From positions 1-64,000 of the forward strand of contig CAUYUJ010001741.1 of the NCBI GenBank assembly GCA_963575745.1: DNA of 64,000 nt, read 5' to 3'. A model generated the notes under the pieces. It was given only the letters and a program-made list of their open reading frames with translations, searched no databases and had not been told where the DNA came from. Position 1 is the stretch's first letter, and every line of letters begins with the position of its first letter. Origin of the DNA: Prorocentrum cordatum. Its lineage: Eukaryota; Sar; Dinophyceae; Prorocentrales; Prorocentraceae. Positions 52,936 to 63,609 of this stretch are shown here, in pieces. Position numbers and translations under genes: made by a program.

Positions 52936-53910
52936 TCACTCTGCGATGCTCGCGGGGCCACAGAACGTCTCGTGGATCCGCTTGGCGGTGGGCCCGAAGA
53001 AGTCGCTGAGGTCGTCGTCGGCCTTGCGCTTGGCGCGCGTGAGGCGGTTGGTGAGGACGTCTGTTGCCGCGGCAATTTCTGCCGTGAACGCGTCGGGGTC
53101 GATGCCGGGCGCAAGCTTCCACATGTCGGCGACAGCGAGCTCGGAGTCCGTCGCGTTGACGAAAGTGACCAAGATAAGCGCCCGGTCCTTTTTGGTCAAG
53201 GCGTGCCGGCCCAGACGCCTTGTCGGACACGCCGTGGTCGCCTTCCAGGCAGTCTTCTGCTCGGTGTCGGTCTCCGCTACGTCTGTGACGTAGCTGGTGA
53301 TGGCGAAGCCGTCGTCGCGCGGGGTGGTATCTGGGTCCTTCGTGGCCTCGACGAATAGGATGGCCCCGCTGGTCAGGAACCGCGCAGGGCCGATAGCGAC
53401 GCAGAGCTTCCCCGTGGCACTCATCGAAATGGCGCGGGCTGTAGTCGGGGCAAGGCGGCTGTCGTTCTGCGGGGCGAGCAATGGCACGGTGACGTCGAAA
53501 AGGCAAGGCTCTGCACACACGATAGCAAGGCGCGGCTCGTTAACCTGGTCGCCCTTGCCGCCGGGGGAGGCAGCCAGCGTTGCGCGGACGCGTGCCCGAG
53601 ACCACGTCATGGACCCTTGCGCGACCTCGTCTTGAAACTCGGCCTTGTCAGCGCGCCCCGTCAACGCGAGGGCAGCCGCCTCCGTGATCTTAGCGTCGAC
53701 CGAACCGGTGTAGTCGGACATGCGCACGGACGCCCACACGCGGTCCCCGGCCTTGGTCAGCAAATTCTCCGTGTCGCTGAGGGAAAAGAATGCGGCGGGG
53801 ATTTCGAACAGCTTATCCGGAGCCACGGCCTTGCTGTGTAAGAGCACGTCCAGAATTGCCGACGTGGAACTCACGGCGGGCCCATCTTTGTAGTTCGTGG
53901 AGTCGTGCAC
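52936..53910 (-). CDS. Unknown protein, possible OB-fold
   Basis: 324 codons, ATG 53910 to TGA 52936, with balanced composition. The N-terminal half contains VWASVRMSDYTGSVDAKITE, followed by an Ala/Leu helix and RVRATL, an arrangement seen in OB-fold domains of dinoflagellate predicted proteins. The second half has FDVTVPLL, MSATGKLCVAIGPARFLTSG and a C-terminal basic helix LTRAKRKADDDLSDFFGPTA. No enzymatic motif. The 5' end may lack an upstream exon. It is divergent from, and its 5' end touches, the leader of the plus-strand copia element. Confidence 0.55.
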   Translation of the reverse strand: MHDSTNYKDGPAVSSTSAILDVLLHSKAVAPDKLFEIPAAFFSLSDTENLLTKAGDRVWASVRMSDYTGSVDAKITEAAALALTGRADKAEFQDEVAQGSMTWSRARVRATLAASPGGKGDQVNEPRLAIVCAEPCLFDVTVPLLAPQNDSRLAPTTARAISMSATGKLCVAIGPARFLTSGAILFVEATKDPDTTPRDDGFAITSYVTDVAETDTEQKTAWKATTACPTRRLGRHALTKKDRALILVTFVNATDSELAVADMWKLAPGIDPDAFTAEIAAATDVLTNRLTRAKRKADDDLSDFFGPTAKRIHETFCGPASIAE

Positions 53911-53949
53911 CGAGAGGCTGGCCTGGCCGTGGAGTTCGTGGTACCACCG

Positions 53950-53977
53950 TTCCTTCTTCCTCTTTCACAAACGTTCG
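53950..53977 (+). repeat. 28-base sequence shared with 43830-43857 (inverted)
   Basis: Exact reverse complement of 43830-43857; the match extends to 32 of 33 bases. It begins TTCCTTCTTCCTCTTTCACA. It lies in the leader of the copia element; CACA followed by AACGTTCG could mark an LTR end and primer-binding site, unproven. Confidence 0.7.
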
Positions 53978-54215
53978 TGCGGCGGTCTTCCGCCGCGTCT
54001 GGCCTTGCGTTGACGTGATGCGCGCAGCCCTGGCTAGTTGCTCACAGTTCCCCACCCTGGCCGAAGGCTACGCTGTCAGCCCGCGCCGCAGCGCACCGGG
54101 CGCGAGCAGGATCCGCCCGCGCCGCAGCAGCAATGGGACGTGCACCTCGAGACGCGTGGAGCAGCGACTTGCAGCCCTGGCCATCACGCGGACGCACGCC
54201 ACATATTTCTCCCAC

Positions 54216-54394
54216 TACGAAGGTGTCAGCGACGCCACATGCCTCTCCTACGACGGTGTCAGCGACGCCACATACCTCTCCTACGACGGTGTCAGCGACG
54301 CCACATACCTCTCCTACGACGGTGTCAGCAACGCCACATACCTCTTCTACGACGGTGTCAGCGACGCCACATACTTCACCTACGACGGTGTCAA
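54216..54394 (+). repeat. 33-bp tandem repeat in the copia leader
   Basis: Five units start at 54216, 54249, 54282, 54315 and 54348, plus a partial unit at 54381. In the Gag frame each encodes YDGVSDATYLS, so the repeat is in frame with Gag and could be an N-terminal peptide repeat rather than untranslated leader. Confidence 0.9.
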
Positions 54395-54395
54395 G

Positions 54396-56175
54396 ATGAC
54401 GGAGTTCACACACAACCAGTCAGTGATACCAAGCTGGAATGGAGATCCAGCGAAATGGCGAGATTACAAAAAGGAGGTAAAATTGTGGAAGCTCAGTGAG
54501 AATTTGGAAGTGACACAAAGTTTGGCATCGAAGTTCGTCCTGCGTTTGACGGGCACAGCCAGGTCGGCCGCTCTCAATATGACGGAGCAGGAACTCCACC
54601 CGCCGCCGGACGACGGCATCGAGGATGCGAACGAGAAGAAGCGCGATCGCAACCAGAAGGGCATCGAGAACGTGCTAATGCACCTCGAGGCAAACCTAGG
54701 CCAGCAGAAGCCGGTGCAGAAGGGAGAGACGCTAGAAAAGTTCTTCGAGTCGACTCAGCACCATCGCCGCCGTGGAGAACGCATGACGGATTGGCTCGTG
54801 CGATTCGAGGCGGGATTACAGCAACTACGTGAGAACGAGGTTGACCTCACTACGCTTGACGACGTGGCCGGCTGGTTCCTGCTACGCAAGGCTGGGCTCA
54901 CGGCCGAGCGCCGTGAGCGCGTCGTGGGCAACTTGCCGGACGAGCACTACTCATTTCAGCGCATCAGGGGCCTGCTGGTGCGCATGTTCCCCGATATCCA
55001 CACATCTGAACGACGCGCAAGCTTGCCGTCACGATCGTGGCCGCAGCGATCAAACAGTAGTTGGCAGCGCTCGCCGCCAAGCCGAGCACGTTCAGCCAAC
55101 ATCGCTGACGAGCCAGAAGACGAGCATGAGGACTCGGAGGACGGCGACGACAACGAGACGGAGGCAGACGTCCAGGACATCGTGCGCCAGGAGCTCGAGG
55201 CCTTCAGCGCCGAGCTGGAGCAGTCCAATTACGACCTCGGCGAGGTGTTCGATCGGGACGACTCTGCCAAGGTGGAGGCTGCCGCGGCGGAGCTCGCCGC
55301 GATTCCCGAGGCCATGGCGACCATGCGGTCGGCCCGGGAGGCTATCAAGGGCCGCGGGAAGGCTTCGCCCAAGCGCCGACCCGCGGGCAAGCTACAAGGC
55401 CGCGTGGACCAGCGCAAGAAGAACTCCAAGTGCTGGGACTGCGGCGAGGCGGGGCACTGGACCGGTGACAAGGAGTGCCCGACACCAGGCGCTCGAAAGT
55501 TCGCCCCAAATTCTAAGCAAAAGGGCGGAGGACGAGGCGGCGGAGGTCGCTCGCACCGCCAGGCCAACATCACCGAGCAGGTCCACGACCAGAATCACGT
55601 GGAGTTCGGTGACGAAGAAGTGATTCTTCATCCAGAAGGTCCGATTACTCCGCCCCCCGAGACTCTGGTCTCCGAGCGCGTGGTACCAGATTTGCCCACT
55701 ATAAACACCACCAACGCTGGCGAGAAGCCCAACGACGACGGCGTCGGCGTGATCGACACTGCCTGTCTCTTCTGCGTTGGCGGCCTCAGCTGGTACAAGC
55801 AGTACAAGGAGAAGCTCACCAAGATGGGTCTGGCCGACCAGATCCTGGAGGAGCCAGAGAACGAAGTCTACAGGTTCGGGAACGGCGGCACGCTCCCGAG
55901 CAAGCTGCGCGTCACAGCCCCACTCGTCCTGTGTGGACGCGCTGGTCGCATAATATTCAGCGTCGTGGACAGCCCCACGCTCGGCCTGCTTATCGGCCGG
56001 GACTTCATTCAGCCGAGCAAGATCGACATCTCGCTCTGGCGGGAACAGATCCGCATCGGGAACCATTCCCAGAAGCTCATCACGAGCAGCGCAGGACATC
56101 CCGCGATCGACCTCCACCCGGAGGACTGGCTCGCCATCAAGGGCGCGGGCCACGAGTTGGACCGAAGGCTGTTAG
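54396..56175 (+). CDS. Gag and aspartic protease (copia element 2)
   Basis: Start taken at ATG 54396 (MTEFTHNQSVIPSWNGDPAK), where copia-type Gag sequence begins; the frame is open upstream through the 33-bp repeats, so a longer N-terminus is possible. Capsid-like domain to about residue 210 (WNGDPAKWRDYKKEV, MTDWLVRFEAGL, FQRIRGLLVRMFPD). An acidic linker and coiled segment follow, then a CCHC zinc knuckle CWDCGEAGHWTGDKEC at 55431-55478. The protease has IDTACLFC at about 55747-55770 and LLIGRDFI near 55990. The active-site triplet is Asp-Thr-Ala with an unusual Cys next to it. The frame changes near 56175. Confidence 0.8.
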
Positions 56176-57530
56176 TACTAAGAGCATCGCCAAGCGGCCA
56201 GCCCCGAAGCCCACGGTCAACCTCACTGCGAAGGCGAGCAACTTGCTCGAGAATATCACGAGACTCATTCCCAAGAAGGAGCTCAATGTACCGAGACGAC
56301 TTCAACAGCGACGCGGCGGCAGCTCAAGGCTCATGGCCGCCGTAAGCTCTGCGTTGGTCTGCTGTTCGACGGCGGTCGCGCCGCCGACGCTTGCTCCAAC
56401 AATGATTTCGGCTACTACCTGCATCGCCGAGCCCCTCGACGATTGCGTGGCCTGCGGCGCCAAGTCCTATACAGACTGTTGCCGCCTCGGGTTCTGCTCC
56501 GAGTGTGTTTTCGGCAACTCGGTCACGCTGGATATCGAGAACGACAACGACCCGAAGGAGGTCAACATCGTGGAGGAGGAGCAGATGAAGGTACGTCGGC
56601 TCAAGAAGGGGACAAGGCTACAGGTGACCGCCGGCAAGCGGTCGGCCATCGTCACCAACAAGAGCGGCGTTAAGCCGCACACAGTCAGCCAGGTGCTCAA
56701 GGCTGACCTGGCCAAGTCAACTACGAGCTCGAGCGGAATCTCGAGCAACACCACCATCCTCTACGAGTGGTGCTGCAACCCCGACAGCAAGCTCAGTGCG
56801 AAGTGGAATGAGAGTGGAGGAGCTGCTGTACGTTGCGGTCTTCCTGGATACGACCTCTCTCGGAAGCCCATCGTCGAGAAGCTCGAGGACAAGATTCGGA
56901 AGAACCTGCGGAAGGGCCAGAGTGCACGGGTCCATGCCGCATTTCCATGCACGCCATGGACCACGTTGCAGCGCCTCATCCTGAAGATCGACCCCCGCAA
57001 GGCTGAGAAGCTGGAAAAGGACCGGAGGTATTCCGCCAGGATGATCGACCTTTTCCTGGCGTTAATGAGCCGCCTGCGGAAGGAGTTTGGCAGCCAGCTC
57101 GCGGTCTCCTTCGAGTGGCCGCGCTACTGCGACGGCTGGGATCAGGAAGAACTACACCGCGAAGAAGCTGGAGGATCAGCTCCCGCGCATCATCGACTTC
57201 GATGGCTGCGCTTACGGCCTTCAGACCAGGAACGGGGACGCGATCAAGAAGCCGTGGAGGATTATCACCGACCACTACGGGATCGATAACTCGCTGCACA
57301 AGCTTTGCGACGGCCTACACAAACACGTCGAGGCCCGTGGCAAGCTCGCCAAGGACAGCGAGAACTACACCGATAAGCTCGTCGCCATGCTGGTCAAGCA
57401 GCTTCGCAAGACGAACGTGACCGAGCACCGCGAGGCAAACCCCGCGGAACCAACGAGACGGAGAGCCGCGAGGAGGACAGTGCCTGCCCCGACAGCCCCC
57501 GCAGAGCCAGCCTTGACGGCAGCGGAGGAG
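56176..57530 (+). CDS. Cytosine-methyltransferase-like domain of the copia polyprotein
   Basis: Frame 2 to about 57140, then frame 0. A Cys-rich patch (CVACGAKSYTDCCRLGFCSEC, 56448-56510) is followed by a charged linker. Then come: LYEWCCNPDSKLSAKW (56759; motif-I-like), GLPGYDLS, AAFPCTPWTTLQ (56937; Pro-Cys as in motif IV), VSFEWPRYCDGW (57103; Glu as in motif VI), DFDGCAYGLQTRNGDAIKKP (57196) and CDGLHKHVEARG (57307). The order resembles C5-cytosine methyltransferases; cytosine methyltransferases carried by retrotransposons have been reported in dinoflagellates. It lies between protease and integrase. Activity is not shown, the fold assignment is by eye, and a frame change falls inside the domain. 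Confidence 0.55.
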
Positions 57531-58280
57531 CGGACGCTCAAGTCCGCCATACTGCAGCTCCACGTCAACACGGGGCACCCTGCCAACGACGCGCTGGCCC
57601 GGGCCATCCGAGTGACGGGTGGATCCCAAAGAGCGGTCGAGATGGCACTCAACCTGCACTGCGAAGTCTGCGCCGCCCATCGGCGACCCCTACCTCATCT
57701 ACCTGGGAGAATCAAGCTAGATTGGGAATTTCAATGATTCCATTGGAGTGGACTTGTTCACTCTCGCCGACTACGCCGGCAATCAGTTGGTTTTTCTCAA
57801 TGTGGTCGACCTCGCTTCTGGATTTACATTATGTGGTACAGTTTCTTCAAGACACCCCTCGGTTGTATTCGCGAGGCTTTTGCAGATTTGGATTACACCG
57901 TTTGGGGCACCACAAAGGGTACTTTTCGATGGAGGAGGCGAGTTTGAGAGGGAGTTCTCAAAGGAACTCGAGGACATGGGCTGTCGCCTTATGACTACTG
58001 CCGCGGCTACGCCGCAACAGAACGCCACCGTGGAAAGGCGCGGCGGCATGTGGAAGGTCCACGCCAGGAAGCTGATCGACCAGTTCAGCATCAGGTTCGA
58101 TCAGCCCGCGAACGCCCACAAGATCCAGTGGCTGCTCGCCGCTGTCTGCTGGGCTATGAATAGCTCAATCAATGCCAGTGGGTATTCACCGGCACAGTGG
58201 GTACTCGGACGTGGACTTCAACTACCCTATTGCCTGCTGGATAGCGCTGGGAGACTCTCGCTGCACGAGAGTGGTCTCTG
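57531..58280 (+). CDS. Pre-integrase zinc motif and integrase core (copia element 2)
   Basis: LQLHVNTGHPANDALARAIR...LHCEVC (57551-57670) supplies the HHCC zinc-binding site. After a frame change near 57720 the core follows: VDLFTLADYAGN (first Asp at 57751), LFDGGGEF (second Asp near 57928) and NATVERRGGMWK (Glu near 58030). All three catalytic residues and normal spacing are present. It continues through GYSPAQWVLGRGLQLPY and passes to another frame near 58275. Function: cDNA integration. Confidence 0.85.
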
Positions 58281-58950
58281 ACAAGTCCTTCTCTGAGAGG
58301 ATTGCCCTCATGAAGGCAGCCCAGACGTCAATCCAGCATCTGCGTTTCAACCAGTCCCTATCCCGGGCCTTACTCGCACGATCGCGTGCGGATGGAGCTC
58401 AGCACGCGTCGGATATCTATCAAACGGGGGACCAGATATACTACTGGAGGGGGAACGGCAAGCCTAAGCGCGAATGGGATTTGCAGTGGCATGGACCCGG
58501 CATCATCATTGGCTTCGAGGGCACCTCGAACGTATGGGTCAGCCATCGTTCCACCACCGCCAAGGTCAACCGGGGACATTTACGCCACGCTACTGCCTCA
58601 GAGCTCGTGCCCTGGGGACAGGTACTCAACGCCATGAACGGCAATCAGCCACCACCACCGCCAGGACAACCACCAGCTGACCAGCCCCCACCTCCTGATG
58701 GACCACAGCCACCGGGACCAGGAGGAGGGGACGAAGGATCACCACATGAAGGAGGAGACTGCGGTGGAGGCGGATTACCACCATCAGATCAAGGAGGAGA
58801 TGGAGATACATTCATCGACCTCGCGGGCGAAACGCCGAAGAAACGCCCACGAGTGGACAACGTTCCGCCAGCACTACCACCTCCGCCACCGGCCATCAAG
58901 CAGCGCAACTTCGGCAACATCGAAGATACTCCACAATCGCCGCGCACATG
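58275..58950 (+). CDS. Integrase C-terminal region and Pro-rich linker (copia element 2)
   Basis: Frame 2. VSDKSFSERIALMKAAQTSI, then helical RALLAR, IYQTGDQIYYWRGNGK, WDLQWHGPGIIIGFEG, VWVSHRSTTAKVN: the SH3-like C-terminal module usual for dinoflagellate copia integrases. A linker very rich in Pro and Gly (PPPPPGQPPADQPPPPDGPQ) follows. The frame changes near 58945. Confidence 0.75.
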
Positions 58951-61900
58951 CTACTCTTGAGTGGATTCGCCGACGGCAAGGAGATGGAGAATATACGACC
59001 AGTGGGGGCGCCTCAGGCAGCGGTTCAGCACCAGCACCTTCGGGAGGAGATCTTCTGCCAGCGCCTCCAGCGCCTCCAGCGCCTGTTGCTGACTCAGATG
59101 CTGCCGCTGACCCCGCTCATGACCCTGCTCATGCCCAAATACAGGCCCAAGAAGACCCAGATCACGCTGAAGATCCAGCTCCAGAAACCATCGTGCAACC
59201 AGAAGTACATGACGAACAGCCTGAAGAACGTGATGGAACACGACTTCCAACACCAGGAGCTCGACGCACAGAAGCTGATGGACATTCATCGGATGCCGAC
59301 AGCTCCGGATCCGAAGGTCTACGCGACTGGAGCAAGGCCGCGGAGGAGGAAGTCCGCAAAGAAGCCTTTGCCCGCAGACCACAACATCCTGAAGGACAAC
59401 GCGGCAACAAGGCTCAGCGCCAAGCTCAACAAGAGGACGCACCGCGCGCACTAGAACGTGACAGGCACGATCAAACAGACGACCGCAGCAAAGCCATTAA
59501 GCGCAAGGAATTCTTGGAGAGTCTCAAGGACGACCTACCCAAGTGCTTCAAGAGGCCGAAAGACACACTCAGGACCGATCTCTACTTGGACAACTATGTT
59601 GAGATCAACGACGACGATTCGCATTCGACCATCCGACTCCGGGAGGTGATGCTCACCGGAAAGGCCGCTGCTAAGGAGATCAGGTACGACAAGCTCTCCG
59701 CCAAGGACAAGAAGCTCATGGACATGGCCATGAAGGTTGAGTGGTCCAAGTGGACCGAGTTCGGGGCCTACAAGAAGCTACCGCCCAAGGAGTTGAAGGA
59801 GATCTTCCAGCGACACCCTGGAATACGACCAGTTGGTACCCGCTGGGTGCTCACGCAGAAGGCCGCCAACCTCATGAAGGCCCGCCTTGTCGTCCAGGGC
59901 TGTCAAGAGGACAAGTCCCAAATCCGTACGGACGCGCCGACCGGGTCAAGGGACGCGCTCTACCTCACGCTTGCTGCCGCCGCCCAGCTTGGCTGGGACC
60001 TCACGTCGTACGACGCGATGACGGCTTACCTGCAGTCGGGCAACATCGAGAGGCTGCTATTGCTGCGCATACCAGCCAAGAACCCGCCGCCAGGCACATT
60101 GCCCGGCGAGATCGTGATGGCGACTGGCGCCATCTATGGTACCCGGGATGCCGGGCGCCAGCGGTACCTCTACGCCCAAAAGGTGTTCCAGGAGCACGGC
60201 CTCATCGAGAGCAAGCTCGAGAAGGGCCTTTACTACTTCTACGACGACAAGGGGCTCGCTGCTATGATCCACTCCCATGTGGATGATTTCCTCATCGCCC
60301 AGCGCGGAAGCTCCAGCGAGTGGAAGCGAGTCATTAGCTCCTTACAGAACAGGCTGCACCTCAAGAAGGTAGAGGGCATCATCAAGTACTGCGGCCGGAC
60401 AATAAACAAGACCAACGAAGAGTTCCGCATTACCCAGGCGACGGCCGCCGCCCAGGTGGATTTCATCGAACTCAACGTCCAACGCGGACGATCACCAGAG
60501 GATCGTCTTACCACCTCGGAGGTCTCAGGATATCGCCACACACTCGGCCAACTGCTTTGGCTCGCAGTACAGACGCGAGTGGACATCGCCTGCCCGGTGA
60601 GCCTTGCGGCTCGCCGCACCAACACCGCCACCGTGGCCGACGCCAAGACGCTGAACAATACCGTCGCTTACGTGCACGGGTCCGCCGATTTCGCCATAGC
60701 CATCAAGCGCAACATCATCGACCTGCGCACTTGCACCATCGTCTGTTTCAGCGACGCGGCCTTCGCCAATGTGGACGGGGTGAAGAGCCAGTGGGGCATG
60801 GCGATCGGGCTAACCCACAAGCCACGGGACGTCGTGGCTGGACGATATGACTTGTGCCTGCCTGTGGCCTGGCATTCGGGCACGGTCAAGCGATCCATGA
60901 AGTCGACGCTGGCCGCCGAGGGCTACGCCACTCTGGAGGGCGCCGCGTCGAGCACGTGGTTCGGCCAGCTACTTACGGAGGCCTACAACCCGAAGAAGAC
61001 GCTCAAGCAGATCGACGACCTCAGCACCAAACGATCCGGGGAGATCTATAGCGACAGCAACGGCCTGGTGACGCACATCAAGTCTGACGTGGGTCAATCC
61101 ACGGACAAGCGGTTCCGCATCGTGGCATCAATGATCAAGGAGACAGTGCACCCCAACAGCCAGCTGAAGCTCTCGTGGATACCTACGTGGAGTATGGTCG
61201 CCGACGCGCTCACCAAGATCATGGAGACCGGAGTGCTCCTCGCCTTCTTCGGGGCCAAGAAGTACAACTTTGGCACTAGGCAACCGCACGCCGCCATGCT
61301 TGCCTCAGTGCTGATGACATGTCTCGGACGCGTGAAGGCACAGCACCCCCCACAGGAATGGCAAGTGCCGATGTCACATTGGATCTACTACATGACATTA
61401 ATTGCGATGCTCAGTGGGATCATGATTGGATTTACATTGTTCGCAGCGCTGCGGTTTGTGGTGCGAAAGGAGATATTTGGGCCAGGCGACCCCAACCCCA
61501 TCCAGATCGGGACCATCAACAACACCAGCAATGGGTCCAAGGCCGACCACACCGGGCACGCGGACACTCCCTTGCCCGGAGTATATCCAGGATGGGATGG
61601 ACGATACCTTGGACGTCGTAACAACGTACAGCCTACCATCCCCGAAGACGTCGACGGAGATGTCTACATGGAGCCGCCGATGATTGCCGTCGCAGCCCAG
61701 AGTTCATCATCAGCAAGCGGATCGGCAGCGCCAGCCGCACCGCCCCCATCACCGGACAGCTTCGCGCAGCGAGCGAGCTCGGCGCCATCATCCCCGATGA
61801 CGGTTCACAGTTCCTCGTCAGCCAGTGTGGTTTCGTGGAACGGATCGACGCCAACGGTTTCGCCATCAGAGATGAACGCATGCGTGGCCGCCGAGCACAA

Positions 61901-62105
61901 CATACGTGTGGGACGCAACACACATAGTGTCTACATCACCTGCAGGACGTGCAGGAAGTATGCGTCATGGCTTCGCAGGAATCATATGACCCATGAGCCA
62001 GATTTTTCGAGGATGCGCAATAGTCTGCGCTGGGATCTACAGAATAGATGGAGGCAGCTACAAGGACTGCCCGGCAAGGCGAAAGCTCAAAATAAGATTT
62101 CGTGA
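58945..62105 (+). CDS. Reverse transcriptase, RNase H and membrane-anchored C-terminal tail (copia element 2)
   Basis: Frame 0, about 1,050 residues without a stop. Acidic linker; RT fingers VGTRWVLTQKA, KARLVVQGCQED; palm Asp in SYDAMTAYLQSG (60007); active-site HVDD in HSHVDDFLIA (60276; most copia RTs have YVDD); RNase H with FSDAAFA, LAAEGYATLE, YSDSNG and VADALTK. A tail of about 260 residues follows: hydrophobic helix WIYYMTLIAMLSGIMIGFTL (from 61380) and onward to about 61460, then a Ser/Pro-rich region, then TCRTCRKYASWLRRNH (61938), a possible zinc site. Catalytic residues are complete. The tail is not part of standard copia Pol. Confidence 0.85.
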
Positions 62106-62124
62106 CGCACGCCGCCGCTCTATA

Positions 62125-62307
62125 TTTGGCGCCACATCCTGTGGCCGATTACGTTAGTCCGCATCGCTCTGTCAGCTCGTTTTCTTTACACCTGGAGCCA
62201 CATCCTGTGGCAGACTACGTTAGTCCGAATTGTCTTACCAGCTCGTTTTCTTTACATTTGGCGCCACATCCTGTGGCAGATTACGCTAGCCCGCATTGTT
62301 CGAAACT
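62125..62307. repeat. 66-bp tandem repeat with embedded hairpin
   Basis: GCCACATCCTGTGGC recurs at 62131, 62197 and 62263, exactly 66 bases apart, followed by GATTACGTTAGTCCGCA and AGCTCGTTTTCTTTACA in the first two units. GCCACA-TCC-TGTGGC is a perfect 6-bp stem with a 3-base loop in every copy. It starts 20 bases after the polyprotein stop, so it lies in the 3' untranslated part of the element. Confidence 0.9.
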
Positions 62308-62930
62308 TTATTCAGTGTGCACAGGTTTTCTTTTATGTGGTGACGACCACACTATTGAGGCTTTATCTTGATAAGATAGCGCTATTTGAGTTTTGTCGCA
62401 TAGCGATCGGACTCGCGCCGCTGTTCGCTTTGAGAATCCATGTATTTCTTGCCGGTGCGTGTAGCAGCACCCGTTGAATGCCCTGGGGCAGCCGGATAGC
62501 ATGCCGACAAGGCCGTTTGCCTGTGTTTGTTTTGGAGCGCTCTGATTAATGAAGTGAGCTGCGATCGATGATCGTCGCTCGACGGCGCCGCGAGCGTCAA
62601 TCAGGAGGAGTGTGATTCCCGCTCACTCCCCGTGCCCTTCCTTCCCCGCTCTATCTCTCACGCCCGCCTTGTCGCTGCCGTTTCGTTTCGAACTAGGGCC
62701 CTTGGCCTTAGAGCTACGCAGAGAGTTTCGCCGCGCGATTCCTCGACAAACGATATCAGCGATATCCATATATCACAATCTCGAGCCCCTCTCGGAACCC
62801 TTTGGGGCCCTCTTTGTTGCGCTGCATGCTGCTACACTGCATGCTTATCCACTTTCCAGACCAAGGCATCTCGCCTAGGCATCTTCCGTGGATGGGCTTG
62901 TGGGGAGTCGCGAAGCGTCACGAGTAAAAC
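62308..62930. other. 3' flank of the copia element, no gene
   Basis: No coding-like frame. A purine tract AGGAGGAGTG at 62601 is followed by TGATTCCC and might be a polypurine tract/LTR start; no matching 5' copy was found. 62893-62923 is one copy of the ~30-base dispersed repeat. Confidence 0.4.
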
Positions 62931-62934
62931 TGCA

Positions 62935-63170
62935 AATGCAACCTCGCCCAGGGCTTCAAGAGGGCCGCAGGATGAGGAATACAAGTGGTTTCAAATGGGA
63001 GGCCCTCAAAAGTGCCCCAACATGAGGAATAACACTTGTTTCAAATGCAACCTCTCCTGGGGCTTCAAGAGGGCTCCAAGAGCAGCAGCACGTGGGGAAT
63101 AACATTGGTTGCAAATGCCACCCCTTCTGAAATCCTCGAGGCCCTCAAGAGGCCCCCAAGAGGCCCCAAA
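62935..63170. repeat. Degenerate GAGGAATAACA/CAAATGCAACC repeat
   Basis: Three diverged units share CAAATGCAACC-, CTTCAAGAGGGC- and ATGAGGAATAACA-like words (near 62940, 63000-63060 and 63100). Confidence 0.7.
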
Positions 63171-63492
63171 TACTCAAAGAATCTGGGCCCCGCGGCGATG
63201 CGTTCGGACCCCCGCCGCCACGGCTGGATTCGGCTTGAACCCACGGTCATTGAAACACCGCTCCAGGACATGCGCTCGATTGCCGCCACACCACACGCCC
63301 CAACGACTGAAGGCCCCAGCCACGGACCACAAGGACCACGACGAGCATCTAACCACGCAGAATACTTGAGAGACAACCTGAATGAATACCATAACGAATT
63401 CCTCTTTGAGAAATGGGAGGAAACCGAGTGAATACTTTTCCTGGATCCTGCTCGTGCCCGCTCGCGCAAAAACGCAAAAAGTATCCACCAAG

Positions 63493-63607
63493 AATCCGGC
63501 AGAAAATTCACTCAAAATCCGGCAGAGCTTGCACTCAGAATCCGGCAGAATTTTCATTCAGAACCCGGAAGGAAATTCACTATGAATACGGCATAAGTTT
63601 CACTCAG
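63493..63607. repeat. 23-bp tandem repeat, five units
   Basis: AATCCGGCAGAAAATTCACTC-like units start at 63493, 63516, 63539, 63562 and 63585, exactly 23 bases apart. Confidence 0.9.
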
Positions 63608-63609
63608 AA

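Larger units (their letters stand above)
53950..62307 (+). mobile_element. Ty1/copia retrotransposon with methyltransferase-like domain and membrane tail
   Basis: Order on the plus strand: leader with 33-bp repeats, Gag (CCHC), protease, methyltransferase-like domain, pre-integrase zinc motif, integrase, RT, RNase H, C-terminal extension with a membrane helix, then 66-bp repeats. The polyprotein passes through frames 0-2-0-1-2-0 with changes near 56175, 57140, 57720, 58275 and 58945, and no isolated nonsense codons. All catalytic residues of integrase, RT and RNase H are present. LTRs were not identified; element ends are therefore approximate. Confidence 0.8.

Noticed and set aside
62595-62620. 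3' LTR start for element 2 after AGGAGGAGTG
   Set aside because: No matching sequence found upstream of Gag, so LTR status cannot be supported.
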